Of a DNA stretch of 64,000 nucleotides, positions 9,243 through 19,900 are shown in pieces. The DNA lies in NCBI GenBank assembly GCA_001695595.3, contig MBPM02000008.1, positions 1,116,001 through 1,180,000 on the forward strand, given 5' to 3'. The translations under genes and the position numbers were made by a program. Numbering within the stretch: the first letter of the stretch is position 1; each line of letters begins with the position of its first letter. The DNA comes from Plasmopara viticola. Taxonomy: Eukaryota; Oomycota; Peronosporomycetes; Peronosporales; Peronosporaceae. A model generated the notes under the pieces. It was not told where the DNA came from and made no database searches. It worked only from the letters and a program-made list of their open reading frames with translations.

Positions 9243-9869
9243 TCCTACAAAGTCACGTACACTACATCTCTTTACACTTTTGAAACATTAGCTTCTTGCA
9301 ACGAACAAAGTTGACTCTCACCAGAAATTTGTGATGCCGACGGCAATTTACCTTTCCATATTTGTGAAAGTTGCCCAAATTTTACCTAAATCCTAGTACA
9401 AAATTCTTTGAAGCATCGCTTACATTTCGTGCCTACACAGTAATATTGTGACTGCAAGGTGCAGTGTGTTTTATCATTGTAGTGCTGTTGTGAAGGCAAT
9501 GCTAATTAAGCATTGTCTCACAGCAAAATTGCAGCCACTTTGCTTCGGGATCAAGTTTTCAGACAGGAAATCGTGAGCGTTTGTAACATTAGTATGGATA
9601 CTCTAAGTGAACTGTGCGTTCATACATTTGTGAGACTTGGTGAATGCATGTTCGTCTGTGGCTCAAGTGGCTACACGCTGGCAAGCAATCGATGCAACAA
9701 TAGCCATGCAGGTCAGAGGACGGGTGTGACAGATTCTTTGTGTAGCAAAAATGTTTTTGTCTTATTTTTCCAATGTATACATTGGACTGCATAAATTCAA
9801 GTACGACCACATAATCCTCTTGGTGAGTTTTAAGTCATAAATACTCGTAGCTCAGTGTTTGATAAAACT
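9243..9869. other. Intergenic, no gene recognised
   Basis: About 630 AT-rich bases between the acidic protein gene and the start of the duplicated block. Short open frames of 70-90 codons occur on both strands but lack coding character. No RNA gene was found. Confidence 0.4.
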
Positions 9870-10160
9870 TCACAGCGGCTTAAAACTGTTAACGACAATA
9901 ATGTGGTCGTACGCGACACTTGCGAATTTGAATTGTGCCTTTTTAGTCACCAATACCGCGTTTTCATGGCACTTTACTTCAAAATGATATGCAAAGCAGT
10001 CGCAAAAAAATGGTAGCGCACTTTTCGTTAGATGGTTGTCATCACCCCTTTATATAGTTTGATTAGTGTGAACTTACGCAATAGAGACGAAAACTTATCT
10101 AATTATCTACTACCGTTGCAAAATATACTTCAGTATAAATCTTGACTTCAAAGCTAAAAA

Positions 10161-10871
10161 CTAAGACATGGCAGCAGATGTACCAAGACATGGCAGCAGC
10201 CGTTCGTGGTCAAGCGGGACATTCCAGACGTCAAAGAGACGTTGCTGCGAGAACGTAGTGCCATGCCGCGTAATCACCTCCAGCCATTGCCCAACACGCG
10301 CTTCGACCAGCGGAAAGACTAATTGTCCGCCATCTACCAGTTGATCCATCAACGCTTGCGGTGGAGTCTCTACCCAAGCTCCCACATGGATAAAGTGGAA
10401 CGGACCTTCATTTGGCAATCCATCCCAGCCATTCAGGCACCGCAACGACACAATGCCGCGATCCATCAAGTCGCCATCAGACCTCTCGATAATCGTCTTG
10501 GCTAACTGTACCAATTCGGGTACGATTTCGAGCCCGAAGACACGACCACCTTGCTTTTCCACCAGCCGACCAAAACACGCCGTAAGGTACCCAGACCCAG
10601 CGCCCACGTCCAAAATCCGAGGGTGTTGGACATCTTTAATCGCTGCATACCCCAATTCCAGTGCGTAGCCATGCATATATGGAGGTGAGATCGTCTGGTG
10701 GTACCCAATCGGTTGAGGGGCATCTTGGTACGATCTCAAGTAGCCAACGTATCTGATACGATCCGTGCTGATCAAAACATCAATCACAGCCTTTGAGTGT
10801 ACCACGCCTATGTGCTCTAAGTATCGAATCAATTCTTCTTTATTCGTTGCATTACCCGACCACCACGACAT
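10161..10871 (-). CDS. Diverged duplicate of protein-L-isoaspartate O-methyltransferase
   Basis: A 236-residue open frame, very similar in its core to the intact copy at 13219-13941. The SAM-binding motif I (ILDVGAGSGYLT, about 93-104) and the post-I block are unchanged. Normally conserved sites differ: the T-D-R-x-x-Y element reads T-D-R-I-R-Y; the segment before Y-Q-D-A-P is short; S-A-P-H-M-H-G has become S-P-P-Y-M-H-G; the G-A-A-A-E-A-P-P loop has become G-A-W-V-E-T-P-P; and the C-terminal strand reads F-D-V-W-N-V-P-L. The active-site His change (H to Y) and the loop change suggest weakened or altered repair of isoaspartyl residues. There is no stop or frameshift, so it could still be expressed. 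Its partner SDHAF2 copy is broken. Confidence 0.75.
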   Translation of the reverse strand: MSWWSGNATNKEELIRYLEHIGVVHSKAVIDVLISTDRIRYVGYLRSYQDAPQPIGYHQTISPPYMHGYALELGYAAIKDVQHPRILDVGAGSGYLTACFGRLVEKQGGRVFGLEIVPELVQLAKTIIERSDGDLMDRGIVSLRCLNGWDGLPNEGPFHFIHVGAWVETPPQALMDQLVDGGQLVFPLVEARVGQWLEVITRHGTTFSQQRLFDVWNVPLDHERLLPCLGTSAAMS

Positions 10872-12050
10872 TTCAAGTGAAAAGCGAGACTTCAGCGCTC
10901 GTTTTTGGACGTTTGAGGTGAATTGAAGAGTGATACGCCACTGCGTTAGTCATTAGCCGTCCCATTAGCGACATGTCTTAACGAATAGCACCAGCATCAA
11001 ACGCTTTTGGTGTGTTATATTAAATCTCAAAAGCGTATTACTATGCATTTGACGACAATGTTTAACACGTTTTGACAGTCTATCTTGAGAAGGAGAAAAG
11101 GTAGTCAATTGAGATGTCGCTATCGTTTTGCAAACTGTTTTGATTCACGTGCAAGTCCACCCAAAGCGTGCGCAACTTGCACGGTGGTTTTGAGGAATTT
11201 TCTTCGATCGTAGGATTTTGTACTCCATTGCAACGTTCCTTTGACGGTCGTTTTAAGATTGATGGGCGAATGAAGTATTACAACGGTGTATATGTCCGAT
11301 TAATTCCAGACTTTGAGCTTACTTAAAAGTTTAAGATTACTTCATACCGGAGTAGAAAAACCTACGTCCTTCCAGAATTTCTCGTTCACGAAATTTTCGG
11401 TAATCATCACGTGAACAACGTGGTGCGCAGTGACGTATTTTGCAGAGCCAAGAGTCAACGCTTGGAATGATACTATAAGATGCCCGTACACATTTCTGAG
11501 GTGCTTCTTCTTTCGAAGTCGAAGGGAACGGTTGCGAAATGTACGCACATGACCTCGGGACTTGCCATAACATGGGCCAAAGACAGCGGCACTAAAGCTT
11601 ACGATGCGATCAATGCGAAGATTTCTAGCTCGTGTTTGGTATGAGGTTCAAGTGCCGTGTAGTTCTACTTGAGATTGACAAAAGCGGCGATGAGTAGCCT
11701 TCGTGTCCCATCAAACGTCCTGAATCCAACTACATCAGCAAATGTGACTTGATCGACCACAGAACATTCACATGTACATAATCCAATATATATTGTCGTT
11801 TGCTCCCTCGGCTGGGCAGAGACAGTGGAAGTCATCTCCTTCACGTCATATTGCCGCTCCCATTATTGTGCACTTTTACAAAGACTCGCTTTCATACAAT
11901 TTCCTCATGTCTCGCAGAGGCATAGTACAATTTTATCAAACCCCTCATGAGAAATAATCAAGCTGCAAACAACTATAAACGCTGTACTTAATACAACAGA
12001 CATGAGAGTAACCCATATTTTCATTGATTATTGCGCTTAACTGCTCATTA
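10872..12050. other. Spacer between duplicated PCMT and SDHAF2 relic
   Basis: Non-coding as far as can be seen. It corresponds to the spacer at about 13942-14993 in the distal copy, with shared near-identical runs and many indels. Open frames near 11337-11573 on the minus strand have no counterpart frame in the other copy, which argues against coding. Confidence 0.5.
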
Positions 12051-12205
12051 ACTTTTGTTCTCGGCGAGCCCTTTAATGGATGCACAAAGTGTAAGGCAAA
12101 ACGCTTGCAGTCTCTTCATCATGGGGGTGTCCAATCCTTTTGTTACCGGACTTTTTTTGGAAATGTAGTTAAAAATGTCAATTGTCTCCTCGTTTGAAAT
12201 ATTCT
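12048..12205 (-). pseudogene. Truncated SDHAF2 copy
   Basis: The minus strand encodes a C-terminal piece of SDHAF2 (E-E-T-I-D-I-F-N-Y-I-S-K-K-S-P, then M-M-K-R-L-Q-A-F-C-L-T) nearly identical to the intact gene at 14994-15518. Upstream of about 12205 the homology ends abruptly and the open frame continues into unrelated AT-rich sequence. A 12-base deletion relative to the intact copy removes residues near T-S-P-L-G-K. It lacks the mitochondrial presequence and the RGWLE-type core, so it cannot make a working assembly factor. Confidence 0.85.
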
Positions 12206-12817
12206 TATTTAGCGTTTTTAGAAAATAATTTTCTCTTATTTTCAATATCGCAAAAGATACGTCTGCGACGTGGTAAGATGTCTCATTGCAGCCCATATAC
12301 TCCGTGATTGTATTTAAAAGATGCTGTCCGCACATTGATTTAATGCGATCAAGCTTCGTAAGCCGCGCAGCTCTTGCCTTAAAGTCTAGCCAAACGCTTC
12401 CTCATACTCATCACCTTCCAACAACGCAGAAGGCAACAATATGTACTCGATATTATATGATACTTAAGCGTCATTCTCTTGTCAGACTTCAATCGTGTGA
12501 AATTTTCAGAGAAAACAGCAAGTATCTAATTTCTTGTGATTGGAAAAGAACGATGCTTAAAGGTCAAGACATGATCAGTATACTTCGGCATTCGTCCTGA
12601 CTAAATAATTAGATACTGTTTTAGATGGCAGAGGAAAACTCCAGTGATGGTCTTACAACAAGCTTTGTGATTGTGTAATCATCTTCTTCACGCTAAATGT
12701 GATACAGCGTGAATCCAATATCGACACCTCTGAGTCCAAAGACATGAAGTAACGGTCGCATGTACGCGTATACCCGCTCCTGCAGCTGCACGCAGTCTAC
12801 AACCGTCGAAGCTTGGC
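12206..12817. other. Sequence between duplication copies
   Basis: About 610 AT-rich bases separating the two direct copies. It has no coding-like frame and no obvious transposon end. It may mark the junction where the duplication broke inside SDHAF2. Confidence 0.4.
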
Positions 12818-13218
12818 AAGACTTCACAGCGAAGAGCAGCGTTAGAATCCGCTAACGACATCCATGCGTTCCTTGTGATGATGTTCTGTGTTTTTAAGTC
12901 ACTAATACGCCATTTCATGGCATTATCGAGCCTTAAATTTAAGGAAAAATTACAAAGCGGTCGTAAGAAATTAGCAATTTAGTAATCGGATGTAACACAC
13001 ATAAGCAATGTAAATGTTAGAGAATTGCATCAGTTCTGGTGGCAGTCTCGATTAAAAGTGTTCATTGGATAAGGCAAGCGTTGAGACGAAAATGTACTTT
13101 AAAGATGTTATCGTGAGACGATAACTAATCTAATTATTGATTACCGTTGCAAATTTTAGTTCCGTATAAATCATGACTTTTAAAGCTATCAACCAAGACA
13201 TGTCAGCCGCGCCAAGCC

Positions 13219-13941
13219 TCAGCTCATCTTCCGCTCCCGTTCCCGGACGAGCGGGACATAGCAAACGCCAAAGAGACGGCGCTGCGAGTAGGTAGTGCCA
13301 TGCCGCGTGATCTCCACCAGCACTTGCCCTCCCCGCGCTTCGTCCAGAGGCAAGACTAATCGTCCGCCATCTACCAATTGATCCATCAACGCTTGCGGTG
13401 GCGCCTCTGCCGCAGCCCCCACATGGATAAAATGAAACGGAGCTTCCTTTGGCAATCCATCCCAGCCATTCAGGCACCGCAACGACACAATGCCGGAATC
13501 CATCAAGTCGCCATCAGACCTCTCGATATTCGTCTTGGCAAACTGCACCAGTCCGGGTACAATTTCGATCCCGAAGACATGACCACCTTGCTTTTCCACC
13601 AGCCGACCAAAACACGCCGTAAGGTACCCAGACCCAGCGCCCACGTCCAAAATTCGAGGGTGCTGGACATCTTTAATCGCGGCATACCCCAATTCCATTG
13701 CGTGGCCATGCATATGAGGAGCAGAGATCGTCTGGTGGTACCCAATCGGATGAGGGACATCTTGGTACTCGTCCAACTCGCCAACATGGCCTCCATCCGG
13801 AGTCTCGTCTTGTGCCACATAATCGCCACGATCCGTGGCGATCATAGCGTCAAACACAGCCTCTGAGTGTACCACGCCTGTGCGCTTCAAGTTTTCGACC
13901 AATCCTTCATTACTCGTTGCATTGCACGACCACATGGACAT
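13219..13941 (-). CDS. PCMT1: Protein-L-isoaspartate O-methyltransferase (PCMT)
   Basis: A 240-residue enzyme that uses S-adenosylmethionine to methylate isoaspartyl residues in damaged proteins and so starts their repair. Features: T-D-R-G-D-Y near 37-42; P-I-G-Y-H-Q-T-I-S-A-P-H-M-H-G near 68-82, containing the family Ser and His; motif I ILDVGAGSGYLT; F-G-I-E-I-V-P (motif II); and H-V-G-A-A-A-E-A-P-P with the following G-G-R-L-V-L-P. Compared with usual family members there is a roughly 15-residue insertion after D-Y-V. I set the start at the MSMWS Met, which matches the start of the duplicate and the family start; the open frame extends seven residues further. Probably cytosolic. Confidence 0.9.
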   Translation of the reverse strand: MSMWSCNATSNEGLVENLKRTGVVHSEAVFDAMIATDRGDYVAQDETPDGGHVGELDEYQDVPHPIGYHQTISAPHMHGHAMELGYAAIKDVQHPRILDVGAGSGYLTACFGRLVEKQGGHVFGIEIVPGLVQFAKTNIERSDGDLMDSGIVSLRCLNGWDGLPKEAPFHFIHVGAAAEAPPQALMDQLVDGGRLVLPLDEARGGQVLVEITRHGTTYSQRRLFGVCYVPLVRERERKMS

Positions 13942-14993
13942 TTCAAGAAAAACGACAATCACTGCACGACTTTAACGCTCGTTCTTGAACGAGTGAGGTA
14001 GATTGGAGAATGAGAAGCCCATGCGGTCGAGTGTGGCAGTTGAGTACATACCTCAGCCATTTGTGCCTGTCCCAACCAGCGACAGGACTTAACGATATTC
14101 GTCGAAGAGCACCAAGCCAAGGCAGGCAGTTGAGATGTCGCTATCGTTTTCAAGCTGCTTTCAATTCACTTTCAGAGCGTGCGTAACTTGCACGTTGCTT
14201 TTGAGTAATGAGCGGAATGGTCTTTGTTCGCATCATTATCGGTTTGTACTACATTCAGCGTTGCTTTGACGGTCGCTTTAAGATTAATGTACGGGTAAAG
14301 CCGTGCGTACAATTACAACGCTGTTTTTGCCCGATTAACTTTAGACTTTAGACTTTCTTTTAGAAATTTAAATTACTTCAAACCTGACTGGAAAAATCTA
14401 CGTCTTTCCTCGGTGCGCAGTGACGAGCACCGCCAATTCTGTAGAGCCAATCGATCATGATATTTCTGAAAAGTGTTCGTACACATTTGTGAGGGTTGCG
14501 AGTTGTGCGCAAATGAACGCGATATATGCCATATTATGGGTCGAAGACAGCGGCCACTAAAGCTCACAATGCAATCAATGCAACGATCTCTAGCTCGCGT
14601 TTGGCATGAGGTTGACGCGCGGTGTAGTTCCACTTGCGTTGAGTTACTGGTGATCGACAATAGCGTCAGGCGATGGATAGCTTTTGTGACCAATTGAAGG
14701 TCCAACTCCATCACCAACTGTGGCTTTATCGATCACAGAACATTCACTAAATTCAATATGTATTGGCAATTACTAATTGCTCCCTCAGACAGTGACTTTA
14801 TCTCGTTCACGTCATATTGCCACTGTGCAATTTTTATAGGACTCACATTCATACGTTTTCCTAATGTCTTGCAGTGGCACAATACATTTCCATCTAACCC
14901 CTCATGAGAAATAATCAAGCTGCAAACAACTATGCACGCTGTACTTAATACAACAGACAGAAGAGTAACCCAATTTTTCTTTAGTTATCATGC
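13942..14993. other. Spacer between PCMT and SDHAF2
   Basis: About 1 kb, non-coding, matching the spacer in the proximal duplicate copy. No independent gene was seen. Confidence 0.5.
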
Positions 14994-15518
14994 TTAATTG
15001 CTCATAAACTTTTTGTTCTCGGCAAACCCTTCAATGGATGCCTTACCGAGTGGAGACGTAAGGCAAAACGCTTGCAGTCTCTTCATCATGGGCGTGTCCA
15101 CTCGTTTTGGTACCGGACTTTTTTTCGAAATGTAGTTAAAAATGTCAATTGTCTCCTCGTTTAGAATATCCTCGTACTGCCGCAGCTCGTCGTGCGAGAG
15201 GTGCATGACGTTCTCACTCGCCCAACGTCCCAGGAGCAAATCCACTTCCAGCCAGCCACGTTGTTTGCTACGATAGATGATACGCTTACGATTCGCTTCG
15301 TCCGAATCTACCTGAGAATCGCCCGCACGGGTTGCCGCAATGTGGTTGGCGTAAATGGCAGTGTGGCGCTCTAGCGCGCGTTTCGCTTGCTCCTTCGAGA
15401 CGCTCTTCAAGAACGACGTGTTGTCGAGTTCATTTGCCGTTGTCATCGCACGCACCGCCTGCAATCTCGAGCTACGGCGTGCAGCAGCGAGGAGCGACGG
15501 CAGCAGCGTCCGCAGCAT
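14994..15518 (-). CDS. SDHAF2: Succinate dehydrogenase assembly factor 2, mitochondrial (SDHAF2/Sdh5)
   Basis: A 174-residue protein. The first ~25 residues (MLRTLLPSLLAAARRSSRLQ) form an Arg/Leu/Ala-rich mitochondrial presequence without acidic residues. The Sdh5/DUF339 core follows: R-K-R-I-I-Y-R-S-K-Q-R-G-W-L-E-V-D near 77-93, L-L-L-G-R-W-A, then L-R-Q-Y-E-D-I-L-N-E-E-T-I-D-I near 111-128. The R-G-W-L-E core with the Y-E-x-I-L element is diagnostic. SDHAF2 promotes covalent attachment of FAD to the flavoprotein subunit of complex II. Single exon. It diverges from the V-ATPase E gene, with about 180 bases between the starts. Its 3' part is duplicated at 12048-12205. Confidence 0.93.
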   Translation of the reverse strand: MLRTLLPSLLAAARRSSRLQAVRAMTTANELDNTSFLKSVSKEQAKRALERHTAIYANHIAATRAGDSQVDSDEANRKRIIYRSKQRGWLEVDLLLGRWASENVMHLSHDELRQYEDILNEETIDIFNYISKKSPVPKRVDTPMMKRLQAFCLTSPLGKASIEGFAENKKFMSN

Positions 15519-15695
15519 TGTTACTACCTTTTTTTAGAAATGCTTTTTATGGTTAGTGACGAAGAAATTGGATTGGGCAAATACAATCTTTTTCGATGAA
15601 ATCCAAATTATCAAAGATTAGCTTGTTTTGCAACTAGAAGCGAACGATCGTCGCGTGGATCGAGTTGAGAGCAAAGAGAAAGGAACGAGCTCACG

Positions 15696-16542
15696 ATGAA
15701 CGCTTCCGACGCTGACCGCCAGATCAAGCAGATGGTGAATTTCATCTTGCAGGAGGCGCATGAGAAAGCCAACGAGATCCGTATCAAGGTGAAACGATCC
15801 TCACGTCTCGTGATATTGCAATATTACAGTAACAAGCAGGACTGACATCTTGATTCATGTTGTTTAGACGGAGCACGACTTTAATTTGGAAAAGCAAATG
15901 CTCGTGCACAATGCAAAAATTAAGATCCAGGAGGAATATACGCGCAAGGAGAAGGAGCGCGAGGTCAACAAGCGCATGTGGGTACATTCTTCTTTTCTTC
16001 TAGATTTTCTACATTCTTCTCCGCCAATTATTGTACTGTTTGCTGACAATAATTGTATTGGTAGAGCGCGCTCGGCCGAGATTGGCACTTCAAGACGACA
16101 AAAGATGATTGCGCGGGACCAGCTCCTCAAGACACTGATTGTGGATGGACAGGCGCAGTTGAAGAACTATACGACGAACGACGAGAAGAACAAGACGTTG
16201 CTACGCGATCTGATTGTCCAGGGCCTGATCAAACTTATCGAGTCGGACGTCGTGGTCGCTGTGCGTGCCAAGGACGTGCGTCTCGCCGAGACGGTGTTGA
16301 AAGAAGCGACGGACAAGTATATTGCCACGATGAAGACGGAAGCCCATATGGACGTGAGCAAAATCAAGGTTACGCTCAATCAAGTCGCGGATGGCATGCT
16401 CCCAGAAGCAAAAGCGGGTGGAGTCGTGCTGTACGCGAAACAGGGCAAGATTGTCTGCGACAATACGCTGGATACGCGTCTGGACCAGATCTACTACGAC
16501 CTGAAACCCACGGTGCGCAAGATGCTGTTTCCGACTCCGTAA
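15696..16542 (+). CDS. V-type proton ATPase subunit E, three exons
   Basis: Exons are 15696-15788, 15868-15977 and 16065-16542. The introns (79 and 87 bases) have GT...AG ends, and the second is not revealed by a stop because it stays open in frame. The joined product is 226 residues, the usual length for this peripheral-stalk subunit. The N-terminus (A-D-R-Q-I-K-Q-M-V-N-F-I, E-A-x-E-K-A-N-E-I) and the following coiled coil (K-I-K-I-Q-E-E-Y-T-R-K-E-K-E) are typical. So are the C-terminal L-L-R-D-L-I-V-Q-G-L-I-K-L and the I-V-C-D-N-T-L-D-T-R-L region. Splicing joins K-R to I-A-R-S-A-E-I. It acidifies vacuoles and endosomes. The second splice junction was chosen because the other options create a stop codon or lack GT. 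Confidence 0.93.
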
Positions 16543-17670
16543 TGGACCGTCAGGCACTCGATTGCGATCAAGTTGATGCTCTGCTGGTAGTGTACGCAAA
16601 TTTCGAAGTCTTTCGGGTTAAGATTCCATATATTGCATTCGTCAATCTTACTTTATGTACAATACTTGTGTCTTGAGTGCAAAATGGGTACAATACTACA
16701 ATATTACAATTCTGTTCGTGGTATAGAGCTATTCGTATCTTTTTACAGGAATGATATGATTGCTATTAGGCTTCTACATCACCCGCGACACTTATTTACT
16801 GCACGGCATCAGTTTGCACTGTCAGTCGCTCTTTTCGTCTAAAAGGACTGTGTGTTGATCACCAACTTGCAAGATCTCAGCGCGTAGAGGAAGAAACCCA
16901 ATGCGACTCGATCAAAGCTTGCATCAGAGATTATAGTCGATAAAGATAAGAATGCGTATTGATCCGCTAAACACGCCAATTTGCGCGCGTCCAATCCACA
17001 GGTACCATAGCAAGCTAGACTCTCCTTCGATACGTCGCTGCATAAGTGATGGTAAATGCTCTCAGGCATGATTGAAGGACCGACCTTCTGTTTACTAAGC
17101 GTGGGCTCTTGCACTGAGCGGGTACTGCTACTGGACAGAACACAATCACACTATCTATATTCCCATCATTTGAAGCTTTACCAAAATACACTTCTACATT
17201 TTCGGGAAACAATTTTATCTGGCGTGTTATGATAAGGTCAAGCTGAGAGTCGCGTGTAATCTACCGATCGAAGCACGAGAATCGTTAAAATTATGCCATG
17301 ATGCAAGACATTATTTTTTCGTATTGAAGATGTAAGACTTGCTGGGCCTCAGCAAGTACTGTGATCAACAGGAGTCCTTGATTTTTTATTGTAGTAGCTT
17401 AAAAAAGTCAAACTCAAACAATCTGCTTTGAAAAGGCTTAGGTACGTCACTACTGGTCGCAGATGTGATCAGCTCGCGGCGATGGCATGCAGCCAATCCA
17501 TACCATCGCCAAGAATTGAGCCCATCACTCAAAGCCGAGCAAAGTACTTTTGGACTCAGATATGGAGGCACTCGCATAATACGCCCAATGGTGGGGCATC
17601 GTGTCAAATGCCAGTTTCACCAACAGTGAAAATCGACGACGGTCCACACCTTTAGTGTAGCTCCTTAAAT
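16543..17670. other. Intergenic, gene-poor; one weak coding-like frame
   Basis: About 1.1 kb downstream of V-ATPase E. A minus-strand frame at 16839-17114 (about 90 residues, several Cys, P-S-I-M-P-E-S-I-Y) looks mildly coding. It lacks a convincing start, and I could not assign a family. It may be the end of a decayed or multi-exon gene. Nothing else was seen. Confidence 0.3.
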
Positions 17671-19900
17671 CTGTTGCGAAAACTTGTAGTGGATCGTCTA
17701 GTTTTTCTTACGCAAACAATGATGTACGAGACAACTCATTGTGATGTAACCAAAAGCATCTTGTATGAAGAAGGCTTGCAAGAGGATATACGACACCTCA
17801 GTGAGCGTTCGCTTACAATACCGGACCCAAACAAGAATGACGTGTGCAATTGCTTGCAGCATTGATTTAAATTTCCTACCAAAATTCTCTATATGCCCTT
17901 AGATTAACTCTGTAAATCCAGTTCGCAAGTGCTAACAGGGTGCGTGGTGTGTGACAGAAGACTGTTTTCTTCTAAGATTCATTAGTAGGATACTGCTTAA
18001 CTCGGCTCAAAGTTAACAGCCTTGTCAATGCACATATCAAAGCATAGATCACAAACGTGACTCAAACGCACCATTTTCTCACTCTTTATTATCAGACACA
18101 AGTATCGCTTGCAAGAGCTTTTACTTTTCTCATATGTACGACAGTATTTCCATGCGAAGGAGGTACGGCTTGTGAAAACTTGTCGCAGACCATCTTGATA
18201 CTTAATGCAAAGTTTGATGCGTTTAGTTACACGTCTGCAATAATTACATTCAGTTTTTATATTCAAAGATTTCTACAAACAAGCCCATTGTGACGGGCCA
18301 CACAAAACCTTGCACGAAAGAAGCGGCCTTGAAATATTAAGCTAACAAGTGCTCAATATTTCTGGTCTAACGAGTGCAATAAACCGCAGATTGAAGACGA
18401 GTTATATACTACAATAGTTTTCGTGTAATTGCTCCTCCCAACATTTCTTTTCATGCACTTGATTACAGTCTGTAATTGAGGTCGACATTGTATACTCTTC
18501 GGTGTTTACAAAATATTTACGTCTGCAAACCAGTACAAATACCGATACGATGTTTGTTGTCGACCAGAGGGCACCATTCTGCTAAAATCCCAACAAGGGA
18601 AGCAAGCTTTTACTTCATAAGCTCGGCTCCCAGTATCAGCGCGTATACAGTCGATGGGTAACTCTAGGCATAAGTCTTAACCGTGACTCATACGCATATC
18701 GCCTTGTTTATTATCGGCTGAACCCATAACAATCGATGCTATGTGCTGAGTATTCATGAAGTGCGAATATGTAAGTGGCTTAAAAGAGCTTTTTGTGTCT
18801 TATCTGCATGTCACAACCACAACGCGGACAAGGTACGTATGTATTTTTTTAAGCCAACATCAATGTATGCTTCTATGCAGCTCCTTAAAGTGTGGCAAAA
18901 ATTTATGGTAGATCTTGTTTCTCTAATGCGAAGTATTATGTATTTAATTTACGATCATTTTACTGATGGAATCTGTCGATCAAACACGATCTCTGGTCAG
19001 AGGAGGATAAACCGTATGATATAAATTACAATCAAGGGCGGATATTTTTGATACAACAACTATGTAATTTAGGCAGTAACTGCATTCATTCCGGTGTTCT
19101 TTGACATTACTCGGTCTACACACCAAGATGGAGTTTGTATACCGGCTTCTTTTTTGCTAATGCTCTTAAGGTAAGAGACCAATTCACCAACGTCAATTGT
19201 CTCGAACGCGACTCAAGTGTAGCATCTTCTCGTTTATGCTCAGTCAAACCTAAAGTGCGCGCTGCGTGTTGGTCCAATGCGTCTTTTTGGTAATGGAAAG
19301 CATTTCGAAAGATTTTACTGCACGTCGAGCTCTTGAGATATTCAGTTAAAATGTAAGACAAGCACGGCTTTAAGTAAGTGGCCGATACACCATGTATACG
19401 GGTAAATTATTTATAAGTCTCGAACGCTACTCATACGTTCCTTATCGATGAATACACAGAAACTATCATGCTGCCTGCTAATATCGTGCATCTTGTTGGG
19501 AGCCATAAAAACTTCACCTAATCATTGAGTATTTCATATGTATGCTACAGCCTTTTGGGCAGAAGGAGAAGGTTGTTTGATCATTTCTAAAGCCGATGGC
19601 AATGTATACTTTTATAAAGCTTTTTTTAGCTTCAAAAGCTTGTTGCGACTCGTTTTGTTAGCTTAAGCAAAGTATAACGTGTTTCTAAACTATTCACACA
19701 CGAACTTGTAAGTAATAAGACTTTGCAAACAAAAGCATTGTGAGAGGTTCACCCACCACTTTGAACCAAAAAGACTTGCAAGATGATATACGACACTCCA
19801 GAAAAGTCTTGCAAGACGTATACGATACTTCAATAAGCCACAAAGCAGGCCCGTCTATCTTTTTAAACATACACGGGCAAAAGAATGCATCTGTACACTC
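17670..19900. repeat. Array of old, diverged repeats (about 0.6-0.75 kb spacing)
   Basis: Repeated anchors: an AAACAA...CATTGTGA block ends near 17746, 18295 and 19745. A CTCATACG/CTCAAACGC block followed by TTATTATC occurs near 18058, 18686 and, weaker, 19432. The CTTGCAAGANGATATACGACAC block occurs at about 17775 and 19775. The TTAAGCC..CAATGTATRCTT block occurs near 18852 and 19590. The order of anchors is conserved, suggesting an ancient tandem or nested repeat family with no coding capacity left. Confidence 0.55.

Larger units (their letters stand above)
9870..12205. repeat. Proximal copy of a tandem segmental duplication (PCMT-SDHAF2 block)
   Basis: Aligned by eye with 12818-15176. The start of the block (a stretch ending in TTTTTAGTCACCAATACCGC) recurs near 12890. 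The PCMT-like coding regions match over their whole length. The PCMT-SDHAF2 spacer shares long near-identical runs, for example around 11945-11990 and 14905-14950. Similarity stops near 12205, inside the SDHAF2 coding region, right after the shared CTCCTCGTTT. The unit is about 2.35 kb and the offset is about 3 kb, with length changes from indels. Orientation is direct. Confidence 0.85.
12818..15176. repeat. Distal copy of the PCMT-SDHAF2 duplication
   Basis: The direct partner of 9870-12205. Both genes here are intact, and flanking SDHAF2 5' sequence continues beyond the repeat edge. This is therefore probably the ancestral locus and the proximal block is the copy. Confidence 0.8.
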
